A stretch of 64,000 nt of DNA from Flavobacteriaceae bacterium (GTDB lineage: Bacteria > Bacteroidota > Bacteroidia > Flavobacteriales > Flavobacteriaceae). The first letter of the stretch is position 1; each line of letters starts with the position of its first letter. The notes below the pieces were generated by a model. It had not been told where the DNA came from. It did no database searches and saw nothing but the letters and a program-made list of their open reading frames with translations. The translations under genes were made by a program, and so were the position numbers. Shown here piece by piece: positions 36,378 to 44,731 of the stretch. The stretch lies in NCBI GenBank assembly GCA_947456815.1, contig CANGTL010000009.1:1-64000 (forward strand), written 5' to 3'.

Positions 36378-38615
36378 ATGAAACTACTTTTTTCCGCCGT
36401 CTTTACTTTCATTTCTTCCTTATTAATTGCCCAAGAAGATCTTTATGATCTTGCCTTAAATGACACTGTTAAGAAACTTTCAACGGTTACCATCACTGTA
36501 AAACAACAAACTCCAGAACGACTGCATGAAATAGAAAATAATGTGCTCTTTTCCGGAAAGAAAAACGAAGTCATTCGAATGTCGAATATCAATGCCAATT
36601 TTACCACTAATAATGCTCGCGAAGTATTTTCAAAAGTCCCTGGCGTTTCCGTTTGGGAAAATGAAGGGTCTGGAATTCAAATTAATGTGGGCGTGCGAGG
36701 CTTAAGCCCTAATAGAAGCTGGGAACTCAATACCCGTCAGAACGGCTACGACATTTCTTCTGATGTTTTTGGATATCCTGAAGCTTATTACAATCCACCT
36801 TTAGAAGCGGTCGAAGCCATTCAATTGGTTCGCGGTGGCGCCTCTTTACAATTCGGTTCTCAATTTGGAGGAATGTTAAATTATGTTCTAAAAAGAGAAA
36901 CGGAAAAACCATTCTCTTTCGAAACCCAAAACACAATCGGAAGGTACGGATTGATGAGCTCGTACAATGCCATTGGTGGAACTAAAAACAAATTTTCTTA
37001 CTACATATATAATCACTCACGATCTGGAAAAGGTTGGCGAGAAAACAGCGGATATGAAGTGCGAAATTCTCATGCCTATTTTGCTTACCAATTTTCGCCC
37101 AAAACCAAATTATCGCTAGAATACACCAACATGGATTATGAAATGCAACAAGCTGGTGGCTTAACCGATGCTCAATTTAAAGACAATCCGAGACAATCAT
37201 TGCGAGAACGAAATTGGTTTGGAACACCTTGGAATGTAGCAGCTTTAATTTTAGATACCAAACTGTCTTCTAATCTGACTCTAAATACCAAATTATTCGG
37301 GCTAATTGGCGAGCGAAACAGCGTTGGATTTACTGCAACACCAAATACTCCTGATGCGATAAGCTCGACCACGAATAACTACGCCAACCGCCAAGTAGAT
37401 CGTGATTATTACAAAAATTTGGGAATAGAAACTCGCAGTATTTTCACTTACAAGCTTGGAAAACAAAATCAGAATTTGGCTTTTGGAGCGAGACTTTATC
37501 AAGCCAAAACCACAAGGAAAAACCAAGGCAAAGGAACAACAGCATCTGATTTTGATTTAGAAATTGACGGTCGTTTTTCTCGCGACTTAGACTTTCAAAC
37601 AAACAATATTGCCTTGTTTGCAGAGAATCAATTTAAAATCAGTAATAATCTGAGTGTGACTCCAGGAATTCGTTTTGAAAACATCAAATCATCTATCGAT
37701 GGACGATTTGGTATCAACACTAGTGGAAACGATATAAATGTAACGCCAGAAAGCTTGAGTAGAAACAAAATCCTGATGGGAATCGGAATTGAATATAAAC
37801 TCCACAAAACTAATTTTTATGCTAATTTCTCCCAAGCGTTTCGACCCGTCCTGTTTTCTGATATCACGCCGCCAACTACTAATGACGTGATTGATCCAGA
37901 CTTGAAAGACGCTGATGGATTTAATGCCGATTTTGGTTATCGTGGAAATTTGTTGGGTTGGATTAACTTCGACGTTGGCTGTTTCTATCTGAATTACAAC
38001 AATAAAATCGGATTGATTCAAAAAATTGTCAATGATCCAACGCCAAGAACTTATCAGTTTAGAACCAATCTCGGAACAACAATACATAAAGGAATTGAAA
38101 GTTTTGTGGATTTGAATATTTCCAAAGCCTTGAAAGTGAATCAACAAATCGGAGACCTTCAATTATTTACAACGATGTCATTTATTGACGCACGCTATGA
38201 TGATTTTAGAGTCACTAAAACTTCAGGAACTGCGCCAACAATTGTACTTACTGAAAGTAATTTAAAAGGCAATCGTGTTGAAAATGCGCCTCGTTATATT
38301 CACAATTTTGGTATCACTTGGAGTTTTAGAAACTTTTCATCAACGATTCAAAACAGAAGAACAGGACTTGTTTATACAGATGCAAACAACACAAAAACTC
38401 CTTCTGCAAATGGTGTCACTGGAAAACTTGACGGTTATTCTGTGTATGATCTTTCGATGGAATATAGATTTCTTGAGAAGTTTAATGTTCGTGGCGGAGT
38501 CAATAATTTATCGAATACTATTTACGCAACCAGAAGAGCGGGTGGTTATCCTGGCCCAGGAATTTTGCCCAATGATGCGCGAACTTTCTTTATGAGCATA
38601 GGTGTTAAATTATAA
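36378..38615 (+). CDS. TonB-dependent receptor (FecA-like)
   Basis: The 745-residue protein has a signal peptide (MKLLFSAVFTFISSLLIAQ), a plug domain (NAREVFSKVPGVSVWENEGSG, about 78-190) and a 22-strand barrel ending with FFMSIGVKL. The plug with IQINVGVRGLSPNRSWELN resembles the FecA-type ferric-chelate receptors. Its place after feoAB and before the FeoB-associated protein and the DtxR-type regulator indicates iron or other metal uptake. The ligand is not readable. No carboxypeptidase-like extension (as in SusC) is present. Confidence 0.92.
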   Translation: MKLLFSAVFTFISSLLIAQEDLYDLALNDTVKKLSTVTITVKQQTPERLHEIENNVLFSGKKNEVIRMSNINANFTTNNAREVFSKVPGVSVWENEGSGIQINVGVRGLSPNRSWELNTRQNGYDISSDVFGYPEAYYNPPLEAVEAIQLVRGGASLQFGSQFGGMLNYVLKRETEKPFSFETQNTIGRYGLMSSYNAIGGTKNKFSYYIYNHSRSGKGWRENSGYEVRNSHAYFAYQFSPKTKLSLEYTNMDYEMQQAGGLTDAQFKDNPRQSLRERNWFGTPWNVAALILDTKLSSNLTLNTKLFGLIGERNSVGFTATPNTPDAISSTTNNYANRQVDRDYYKNLGIETRSIFTYKLGKQNQNLAFGARLYQAKTTRKNQGKGTTASDFDLEIDGRFSRDLDFQTNNIALFAENQFKISNNLSVTPGIRFENIKSSIDGRFGINTSGNDINVTPESLSRNKILMGIGIEYKLHKTNFYANFSQAFRPVLFSDITPPTTNDVIDPDLKDADGFNADFGYRGNLLGWINFDVGCFYLNYNNKIGLIQKIVNDPTPRTYQFRTNLGTTIHKGIESFVDLNISKALKVNQQIGDLQLFTTMSFIDARYDDFRVTKTSGTAPTIVLTESNLKGNRVENAPRYIHNFGITWSFRNFSSTIQNRRTGLVYTDANNTKTPSANGVTGKLDGYSVYDLSMEYRFLEKFNVRGGVNNLSNTIYATRRAGGYPGPGILPNDARTFFMSIGVKL

Positions 38616-38648
38616 ACTTTAGGACAATTAAAGTCATACCTTTAAGCA

Positions 38649-38774
38649 ATGAATTTTCAAGAAATTGCAGTTTATATTATCCTAGGTTTTGCTGTTGGCT
38701 TTTTGGTCAGAAAGTTCTTTTGGAAAAAGAAATCAAAGAAAAACTGTGGCAAGGACGATTGCGGATGTCAGTAG
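38649..38774 (+). CDS. FeoB-associated Cys-rich membrane protein
   Basis: A 41-residue open frame starts at ATG 38649: a single membrane helix (AVYIILGFAVGFLVRKFFW), a lysine-rich patch (KKKSKKN) and a C-terminal cysteine cluster CGKDDCGCQ. This is the layout of the FeoB-associated Cys-rich protein family (sometimes annotated FeoC-like). It is separated from feoB by the TonB receptor gene. It is likely to sit in the inner membrane and bind iron or support FeoB. Its stop lies one base before the end of the convergent gene. Confidence 0.85.
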   Translation: MNFQEIAVYIILGFAVGFLVRKFFWKKKSKKNCGKDDCGCQ

Positions 38775-38775
38775 A

Positions 38776-39198
38776 TTACTTAGCAATTTCTACTTTAATA
38801 CAATAGTCTTTGGGGTTAATTTTGATGCTGTCTTTCGGGTAAGGAACCAATCGAATAGATTTTATCTTAGTAATTGGAATGGCTAATGTTTTAGCCAACC
38901 ATTCTTTATTAACTTCTGTTTTTTTTGGAGAGAAAGTGATTATTTCTTCGTCAATCCATTTTTTGTTTTGATAAATTGACAAAAGCACTTGCGCCTCGCC
39001 TGCCCAAACACAATTCAATCCCTCGGGACAGCGCGCATCTGAAATTACTTGTTTCAGAACAAGTTGCGTTCCTTTTGCTTTTACCGTTTTACTTTGAGTA
39101 ATTGTAAAATCTACTAGTTTTTTTCCTTTTTTGTGTTTTTGCGCCTGCACAGAAAAAGTCATAATCGTTAGCAAAAAAAGAAATAGTGTGTTTTTCAT
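38776..39198 (-). CDS. Conserved secreted protein of unknown function
   Basis: The 140-residue protein has a signal peptide (KNTLFLFLLTIMTFSVQAQ) and a small domain with a cysteine pair in DARCPEGLNCVWAGEA, a motif I have seen in small exported Bacteroidota proteins of unknown role. The remainder is beta-rich and basic. No catalytic site is visible. It is convergent with the FeoB-associated gene (1 base apart) and upstream of it on the minus strand lies the metal-dependent regulator gene, from which it is separated by 19 bases, so both may be co-transcribed. Confidence 0.75.
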   Translation of the reverse strand: MKNTLFLFLLTIMTFSVQAQKHKKGKKLVDFTITQSKTVKAKGTQLVLKQVISDARCPEGLNCVWAGEAQVLLSIYQNKKWIDEEIITFSPKKTEVNKEWLAKTLAIPITKIKSIRLVPYPKDSIKINPKDYCIKVEIAK

Positions 39199-39217
39199 TG
39201 GGCTAATTTGAAAATAA

Positions 39218-39871
39218 TTAAGTCAACTTTACAAAAAGATTACTTGCAATCTTATTCGAAATTACCATTTCTTTTTTATCAAGGCTAATTTTTGAAGACA
39301 AATCAAAATCTTCTTTTGAAAGCAAAGTGATCTCAGAACCTAAAGCAATCTTATTCGTATCGAGATATTTTAGAAACGCCGCTGAAGAATCTTTAACACC
39401 AACGCAAATTCCGGTTTGATGAGGTAAAAGTTCAGATAGCAACACTTTCTCGATTGCGATGATATTTCCCTCGCTGTCGGGTATAGGATCTCCGTGTGGA
39501 TCCTTATTTGGATTCCCAAGAAAACTTGCTAATTTGTTGATGAGTTGCTCCGACTTGATGTGTTCTAATTGTTCGGCTATGTCGTGTACTTCGTCCCAAG
39601 GGAAATTCAATTTTTCAACTAGAAAAACTTCCCACAAACGGTGCTTACGAACAATCATTTTGGCGGCTAGTTGCCCTTTTTCAGTCAAGGAAACGCCTTG
39701 ATATTTTTTATAATGAATCCAGTCTTTATCCGCTAGCTTCTTTAGCATGTCTGTTACCGAAGATGCTTTTGTCTCCATTTTTTCAGCAATGGCGTTGGTG
39801 CTCACTTCAGCTTCTGAAACTGCCGTAAGATGGTAGATGGTTTTGAGGTAATTTTCTTCGGATAAGGTCAT
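39218..39871 (-). CDS. DtxR/MntR-family metal-dependent transcriptional regulator
   Basis: Beginning at the ATG at 39871 gives 217 residues; the open frame upstream merely reads through a palindromic repeat. The order is an N-terminal winged helix (SEENYLKTIYHL; TNAIAEKMETKASSVTDMLKKL), a metal-binding dimerisation domain (DIAEQLEHIKSEQLINKL, with PHGDPIP loop) and a C-terminal FeoA/SH3-like domain. It should repress uptake genes when Mn2+ or Fe2+ is plentiful. The adjacent Nramp gene and the feo/TonB genes are obvious targets. Mn or Fe specificity is not settled by sequence. Confidence 0.92.
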   Translation of the reverse strand: MTLSEENYLKTIYHLTAVSEAEVSTNAIAEKMETKASSVTDMLKKLADKDWIHYKKYQGVSLTEKGQLAAKMIVRKHRLWEVFLVEKLNFPWDEVHDIAEQLEHIKSEQLINKLASFLGNPNKDPHGDPIPDSEGNIIAIEKVLLSELLPHQTGICVGVKDSSAAFLKYLDTNKIALGSEITLLSKEDFDLSSKISLDKKEMVISNKIASNLFVKLT

Positions 39872-39922
39872 TTTGATTTGGGATTTTAGATTTTGGATTT
39901 GGGATTCTAAATATGACAGAAC

Positions 39923-40033
39923 GCTAGCCCTGATGGCAGTGGCATCCTTTTTTGTTCTAGAAAAAGTTAGTGGTCTACGCTCGGGCTGATAAAACAAAAA
40001 AGATAGAACGAACAGCAGGTATCAGCTCCTAAT
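39923..40033. repeat. Intergenic palindromic repeat, family A, copy 3
   Basis: It runs from GCTAGCCCTGATGGCAGTGG to CAGCAGGTATCAGCTCCTAA, with inner arms ATCCTTTTTTGTT and AACAAAAAAGAT. The final CTCCTAA contains the reverse complement of the stop codon of the Nramp gene (TAG, 40029-40031). Confidence 0.85.
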
Positions 40034-41900
40034 TTTTAATAATAAACAACGGAATTTTGATTTCGTGACGGACCTGATCAACGGTTGTCCCGAAAATCAA
40101 ATCCTTGAATGTATGATGCCCGTGTGTTCCCATAATTAGAATATCAAAATCACCTTCATTGACTATTTTTGCAATGCTTTTCCCAGGTTTTCCAAAGCCT
40201 AATTTTGAAACGACTTGGTAACCTTTTTCGGTTAACATTTGGACATATTCTAGCAACAATGCTTCGTCGATCGTGGTTTCGTGATCGCTGACATCCTTTC
40301 CGTACATCATGGCACCAACCGTTTCGACAACGTGAATCAAGGTGTAATTGGCTTCTTTTCCTCCTAAATCTATCGCATGTTGCAGCGCTTTTTCATCGGC
40401 ATTTGAGAAATCGACTGTCACGGCAATATTCTTCTTAGCATTGCTCTCAAAATGAGAAAACTTCAATGCAATAGTATGCGGAGAATGGTTATCTATAGTT
40501 GTTTTGGCTTTTGTCAACAGCGGCTTAAAGACAATATAGAGCAGTAAAATTAGAAAGCCAATCGCCAAAGGCACGACGGTTAACCATAAAATAGTTGGGT
40601 TCTCTGTTGTTTCTAACCAGCCGGTGATTTCATCGAAAACGAGTTTGGCATTTAAGGAAACAATGATACTGGCAATAATCCACGCCGCAATTTGAGTGGC
40701 TCTGCCAATGTGAAACCCATTCATTTTCGATTTGTCGCTGACGAAATGGATCAAAGGGATAATTGCAAAGCCGAGTTGCAAACTCAAAATCACTTGACTT
40801 AAGATCAGCATTTTTCCGGTCACGCTTTCGCCATAAACCAAGATCACGATTACGGCTGGAACAATCGCAATGAGTCGTGTGATGATGCGACGAACCCATG
40901 GTTGAATACGTAAATTTAAATAACCCTCCATGACGATTTGACCTGCTAAAGTCCCGGTAATCGTTGAACTTTGACCAGCTGCTATTAAGGCAACTGCAAA
41001 CAATATTGGCGCCCATTTATTGCCTAAAACCGGTTCTAAAAACCGATACGCATCTTGAATTTCGGCCACTTCATACATGCCGTTTTTATAGAATGTGGCA
41101 GCGGCTAAAATTAAGATGGCTGCATTGATAAAGAAGGCTAAGTTTAGTGCGATAGTACTATCGATGAAGTTGTATTTTAAAGCTTGCTTGATGCCAGCTT
41201 TGCTTCGGTCGAATTTTCGCGTTTGCACCAATGAGGAATGTAAGTATAAATTGTGCGGCATTACCGTTGCTCCTATTATTCCAATCGCAATATATAAAGC
41301 TGTTTCATTGGGTAGCGATGGAATCAATCCGTAGATAACTTTAGGCAATTCCGGTTGGGCAAATATCATTTCAAAAATGAAAGAAAAACCAATAATGGCG
41401 ACGAGCACAATAATGAATGCTTCCATTTTCCGCATGCCTTTATTGATTAAAAACAGCAGTAAAAAAGTATCTAAAACAGTGATTATAACGCCATCGATGA
41501 GTGAAATACCGAACAGTAAATTTAATCCAATTGCCATTCCGAGCACTTCTGCCAAATCACAAGCGGCAATCGCAATTTCTGCTAAAAAGTAGAGAATATA
41601 GTTGATGAATTTTGAATACGTTTCGCGAGAAGCTTGCGCCAAATCGCGCTGGGTTACGATTCCCAATCGAGCGCTTAAACTTTGTAAGAGCAACGCCATG
41701 ATGTTACTCATCAGTAAAACCCATAACAAAGCGTAGCCAAACTGACTTCCACCAGCGATATCGGTAGCCCAGTTTCCGGGATCCATATAGCCGACGCTAA
41801 TCAAATAGGCCGGACCAAAAAAGGCGAGAATTTTTCGAAAAACTGTTGTTTTGTTTTGAGTAGGAACCGATTGGTTTACCTCTTCTAATGATTTACTCAT
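40029..41900 (-). CDS. Nramp divalent metal transporter fused to a UspA domain
   Basis: The 623-residue protein has eleven membrane helices in residues 20-470 with the Nramp signatures DPGNWATDIAGGSQFGYA (helix 1) and MPHNLYLHS (helix 6), which bind Mn2+, Fe2+ or other divalent metals using protons. Residues about 480-623 form a universal-stress-protein domain with IAVTVDFSNADEKALQHAI and the nucleotide loop GTHGHHTFKDLIFG. This fusion suggests nucleotide-dependent control of transport. The gene's stop lies inside a family A repeat. Its -7 element TATATTTG is at 41915-41922. The DtxR-type regulator gene is downstream. Confidence 0.94.
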   Translation of the reverse strand: MSKSLEEVNQSVPTQNKTTVFRKILAFFGPAYLISVGYMDPGNWATDIAGGSQFGYALLWVLLMSNIMALLLQSLSARLGIVTQRDLAQASRETYSKFINYILYFLAEIAIAACDLAEVLGMAIGLNLLFGISLIDGVIITVLDTFLLLFLINKGMRKMEAFIIVLVAIIGFSFIFEMIFAQPELPKVIYGLIPSLPNETALYIAIGIIGATVMPHNLYLHSSLVQTRKFDRSKAGIKQALKYNFIDSTIALNLAFFINAAILILAAATFYKNGMYEVAEIQDAYRFLEPVLGNKWAPILFAVALIAAGQSSTITGTLAGQIVMEGYLNLRIQPWVRRIITRLIAIVPAVIVILVYGESVTGKMLILSQVILSLQLGFAIIPLIHFVSDKSKMNGFHIGRATQIAAWIIASIIVSLNAKLVFDEITGWLETTENPTILWLTVVPLAIGFLILLLYIVFKPLLTKAKTTIDNHSPHTIALKFSHFESNAKKNIAVTVDFSNADEKALQHAIDLGGKEANYTLIHVVETVGAMMYGKDVSDHETTIDEALLLEYVQMLTEKGYQVVSKLGFGKPGKSIAKIVNEGDFDILIMGTHGHHTFKDLIFGTTVDQVRHEIKIPLFIIKN

Positions 41901-41914
41901 AACCTAATTTTTAG

Positions 41915-41969
41915 CAAATATAAAATTTAATTTGATTTGGGTAAATAATTTTTTAGCTTTGTCTAAAAA
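41915..41969. promoter_or_regulatory. Divergent promoters with dyad operator between Nramp and porin-like genes
   Basis: Minus-strand -7 TATATTTG (41915-41922) serves the Nramp gene. Plus-strand TTG (41932-41934) and TAGCTTTG (41954-41961) with a 19-base spacer serve the porin-like gene. TTTTTAG (41950-41956) and CTAAAAA (41963-41969) form a perfect 7-6-7 dyad across the plus -7, of the shape bound by DtxR/MntR proteins. Confidence 0.6.
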
Positions 41970-41978
41970 TTTGTAATA

Positions 41979-42722
41979 ATGAACTATTCTTTGCTCCTTT
42001 TCGTTGCTTTGTTTTCTTATGGAACATTTGCGCAGCAAGTAGAACCCATTCAAGCGGATCGTCCAGATCAAACCGAAACGCCTTCCTTAGTTCCGAAAGG
42101 AATGTTTCAATTGGAAGCGGGTTTTACCTACCAGAAAAACAAACCCAACAGCACTTCATTGGCTTTGCCTACTGCTTTGTGGAAATACGGAGTCAATGAA
42201 AATTTCGAGTTGCGTTTGATTACTGAAGTTGCCGTTGACAAAGACTTTGACCAGCAGACATCTGGAATTAATCCGATATTAATAGGTTGCAAAATAAAAA
42301 TTGCAGAAGAAAAGGGCATTTTTCCTAAAACTTCTATTATTGGACATATGTCCATTCCAAATGCTGCATCAACGCCATATAAAACCGAATTTTATGCGCC
42401 TGAATTCCGTTTTGTCATGCAACATACCTTATCGGAGCGATTTTCTTTGAGCTATAATTTAGGGAGCGAATGGGATGGCATTACTCCTGAACCTACTTTC
42501 ATTTACACGCTTACGACAGGTTGTGCCATTACTGAAAAGCTTGGCTCTTATATCGAACTATTTGGGTTCGCTCCACAAAAACAAACCGCCAATCACAGTT
42601 TTGACGGTGGAATTACTTATTTGATTACAAACGATTTTATGCTAGATTTGTCCTCGGGTGTCGGGCTAACCGAATTGGCGCCTGATTACTATTGCGCTTT
42701 TGGGTTTTCATTTAGAATGTAA
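41979..42722 (+). CDS. Outer-membrane porin-like protein (MetA/phenol-transporter-like fold)
   Basis: The 247-residue protein has a signal peptide (SLLLFVALFSYGTFAQQ), then IQADRPDQTETPSLVPKGMFQLEAGFTY and alternating beta strands to a terminal YYCAFGFSFRM, which is the pattern of Bacteroidota barrels annotated as transporter or phenol_MetA_deg-like. It may be a small outer-membrane channel. It is divergent from the Nramp gene with a shared control region, and the lycopene cyclase gene begins 1 base after its stop, so these two are one transcript. The substrate is unknown; a metal role is only suggested by the operator. Confidence 0.75.
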   Translation: MNYSLLLFVALFSYGTFAQQVEPIQADRPDQTETPSLVPKGMFQLEAGFTYQKNKPNSTSLALPTALWKYGVNENFELRLITEVAVDKDFDQQTSGINPILIGCKIKIAEEKGIFPKTSIIGHMSIPNAASTPYKTEFYAPEFRFVMQHTLSERFSLSYNLGSEWDGITPEPTFIYTLTTGCAITEKLGSYIELFGFAPQKQTANHSFDGGITYLITNDFMLDLSSGVGLTELAPDYYCAFGFSFRM

Positions 42723-42723
42723 C

Positions 42724-43869
42724 ATGCAACACTATCATTATATTTTCACCGGAACCGGATTGTCGACTTTGATGACGGTTCGTGAAATGATAGTTTCTGG
42801 AAAATTCAAAAACCAATCGATTTTGCTTCTCGACCAAGATGCTAAAAAAACCAACGACAGAACTTGGTGTTTGTGGGAAAAAGAAGCTTCGTTTCCAGAC
42901 TTGATTAATAAGAAATGGCCCAAAGCACTTTTCAAAAATGCCGTGCTCGAAAAGGAAATGGAGTTGAATCCATATTCCTATTTCATGTTGAAAGGTTTAG
43001 ATTTTTACAAATCTACTTTTGAGCTGATTTCAAAAGAACCCAACATCACTTTCTTGCAACAAAAAGTGACCGATTTTGAAGAACTCGGCGCGCATTGTTT
43101 AGTGAAAACCGAATCACAATCATTTACATGCAACAGAATCATCAACGCTATTTATAATCCTGAAATTGTCAAAAACCAATCGCGATTTCCTTTGTTGCAA
43201 CAACATTTTATAGGTTGGTTTATCAAAAGCAAAGAAGCTGTGTTTACTGATAATTGCGCGACTTTTATGGATTTTTCTGTGGCACAAAAAGGAAATACAC
43301 GCTTTATGTATGTGTTGCCTTTTTCATCAAACGAAGCGTTGATCGAATACACTTTGTTCTCGAAAGATTTGCTGGAGAAAAGCGAATATGAAAATGCTAT
43401 TAAAGATTACATCGAGCAACTCTGCATTTCCGACTATCAAATCATCGAAAAGGAACATGGCAATATTCCCATGACCTGTTATTCGTTTTGGAAAAACAAC
43501 AGCAAAAACGTCATCAATATTGGTTCTGCTGGCGGTTGGACGAAGGCTAGTACAGGATTTACTTTTAAAAATACGATTAAGAAATCTAAATTGTTAGTCT
43601 CTTTTTTGGCGACGGAAAAAGACTTTCGTCAATTTCATCAGAAAGATCGATTTTGGTTTTACGACTTGTTGCTTTTAGACATTCTAGAGAAACACAACGA
43701 AAAAGGCGCCGCTATTTTTTCTTCTTTGTTTCAAAAAGGAAAAGCTTCGTTAATTTTTAAATTCCTCGATGAAGAGACTTCCGTTTGGGAAGATTTACAA
43801 GTCATTTGGAAATGTCCGAAAGGGCTTTTTATTAAAGCGTTGTTTCGCATAATTGCAGGTCTGCGTTAG
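42724..43869 (+). CDS. crtY: Lycopene cyclase (CrtY-type flavoprotein)
   Basis: Starting at ATG 42724 (one base after the upstream stop) gives 381 residues. The N-terminal nucleotide-binding segment YIFTGTGLSTLMTVREMI, followed by LLLDQDAKKTNDRTWCLWE, is the CrtY signature; later motifs are FMYVLPFSSNEALIEYTLFS and GSAGGWTKASTGFTF. It closes the ends of lycopene to make beta-carotene, a step toward zeaxanthin or similar yellow pigments of flavobacteria. The other crt genes are not here. Its stop codon TAG lies in the left end of a palindromic repeat. Confidence 0.92.
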   Translation: MQHYHYIFTGTGLSTLMTVREMIVSGKFKNQSILLLDQDAKKTNDRTWCLWEKEASFPDLINKKWPKALFKNAVLEKEMELNPYSYFMLKGLDFYKSTFELISKEPNITFLQQKVTDFEELGAHCLVKTESQSFTCNRIINAIYNPEIVKNQSRFPLLQQHFIGWFIKSKEAVFTDNCATFMDFSVAQKGNTRFMYVLPFSSNEALIEYTLFSKDLLEKSEYENAIKDYIEQLCISDYQIIEKEHGNIPMTCYSFWKNNSKNVINIGSAGGWTKASTGFTFKNTIKKSKLLVSFLATEKDFRQFHQKDRFWFYDLLLLDILEKHNEKGAAIFSSLFQKGKASLIFKFLDEETSVWEDLQVIWKCPKGLFIKALFRIIAGLR

Positions 43870-43997
43870 GGATTGTAGCATTTGTCTGAGTTCTTTTTGC
43901 GGCATGCAATAGAGCAAAAAAACGAGTGCGGAAAGCCCGACCCCGATTAGCACGAGATTACTTTGCAACGCCATTTTTCAAATCGGGGTAACGCCCT
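43863..43997. repeat. Divergent palindromic repeat, probable family A copy
   Basis: The left end GCGTTAGGGATTGTAGC and the internal GCGGAAAGCCCGACCCCGATT resemble the ends of the other copies (read in either direction); the right end AATCGGGGTAACGCCCTA pairs with ACCCCGATT. The GCGTTAGGG end contains the stop codon of crtY. A minus-strand 59-codon open frame across it is not taken as a gene. Confidence 0.55.
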
Positions 43998-44061
43998 AAA
44001 AATCTATGATTGGATAACAAATCTTTATGATTTCTTTAAATAGAACCTTTAGAAATCTGTT

Positions 44062-44069
44062 TATCTTTG
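44062..44069 (+). promoter_or_regulatory. -7 element (TATCTTTG) of the bacilliredoxin gene
   Basis: TATCTTTG fits TANNTTTG and lies 40 bases before the start codon. A well-placed -33 TTG is not seen. Confidence 0.5.
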
Positions 44070-44109
44070 CCTTCGGAAATTGAATAGTATAAAATCAAAT
44101 ATCAAAATT

Positions 44110-44520
44110 ATGTATCCAGAAGAAATGGTTAAACCCATGCGAAACGAACTTTCTGAAGTTGGTTTCCAAGAATTATATAGCGCAGAAGCCGTAGAAAATG
44201 CTTTGAAATTAGAAGGAACTACATTAGTGGTCGTGAATTCTGTTTGCGGTTGTGCTGCTAGAAACGCGCGTCCAGGAGCAAAAATGAGTTTAGATGGTGC
44301 TAAAAAACCAGATCATTTAGTGACGGTTTTTGCCGGTGTTGATAAAGATGCCGTAGATGCCGCCAGACAACATATGTTTCCTTTCCCTCCGTCATCGCCG
44401 AGTATGGCTTTGTTCAAAAACGGAGAATTGGTGCACATGTTAGAGCGCCATCACATTGAAGGTCGCCCAGCGGAGTTGATCGCGGAGAACTTGAAAGAGG
44501 CTTACGAAGAGTTCTGTTAG
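44110..44520 (+). CDS. Bacilliredoxin (BrxA/BrxB family)
   Basis: Starting at ATG 44110 gives 136 residues with the conserved MYPEEMVKPMRNEL head and the redox motif VCGCAARNARPG (CGC type). It has the thioredoxin-like fold and removes bacillithiol or similar low-molecular thiols from protein cysteines, or acts in related redox repair. Length matches the family. Ten codons lie upstream in frame, but the MYPEEM start is the family start. It is a single gene followed by a palindromic repeat. Confidence 0.92.
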   Translation: MYPEEMVKPMRNELSEVGFQELYSAEAVENALKLEGTTLVVVNSVCGCAARNARPGAKMSLDGAKKPDHLVTVFAGVDKDAVDAARQHMFPFPPSSPSMALFKNGELVHMLERHHIEGRPAELIAENLKEAYEEFC

Positions 44521-44526
44521 TTTTTA

Positions 44527-44664
44527 ACCGCAAAGCGCGCTATGATTAACGCAGAGAGCGCAACGCAAAAAAAATTATTTATTAAAGGCACATTTATTTG
44601 TGTCTTTTTTTATTTAAAAACTTGGCGAACCTTGCGAAAAACTTTGCGCGCTTTGCGGTAAAAC
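44527..44664. repeat. Interspersed palindromic repeat (CGCAAAG family), copy 1
   Basis: ACCGCAAAGCGCGCT at the left and GCGCGCTTTGCGGT at the right form an imperfect inverted repeat of about 138 bases between the bacilliredoxin and trhO genes. The right arm also holds the -33 TTG of the trhO promoter. A second copy is at 53683-53780; fragments are at 50408-50443 and 56252-56279. Confidence 0.75.
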
Positions 44665-44674
44665 TTTATCTTTG
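44644..44674 (+). promoter_or_regulatory. Promoter TTG-N20-TATCTTTG of trhO
   Basis: TTG (44644-44646) and TATCTTTG (44667-44674) are 20 bases apart, 57 bases before the start codon. The -33 half lies in a repeat arm. Confidence 0.6.
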
Positions 44675-44731
44675 CCCTCGAATTCTTCCAATTAGAGTTC
44701 AACACATATTTCTCACTTAAACGTTTATAGC

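Noticed and set aside
39872-39997. A 42-residue N-terminal extension of the DtxR/MntR regulator
   Set aside because: The extra codons are the translated repeat (family A), while the ATG at 39871 gives the normal family start.
43795-43974. Minus-strand open frame of 59 codons with a hydrophobic head, overlapping the end of crtY
   Set aside because: It lies across a palindromic repeat and crtY, uses codons unlike the neighbouring genes, and has no promoter; repeat sequence explains the frame.
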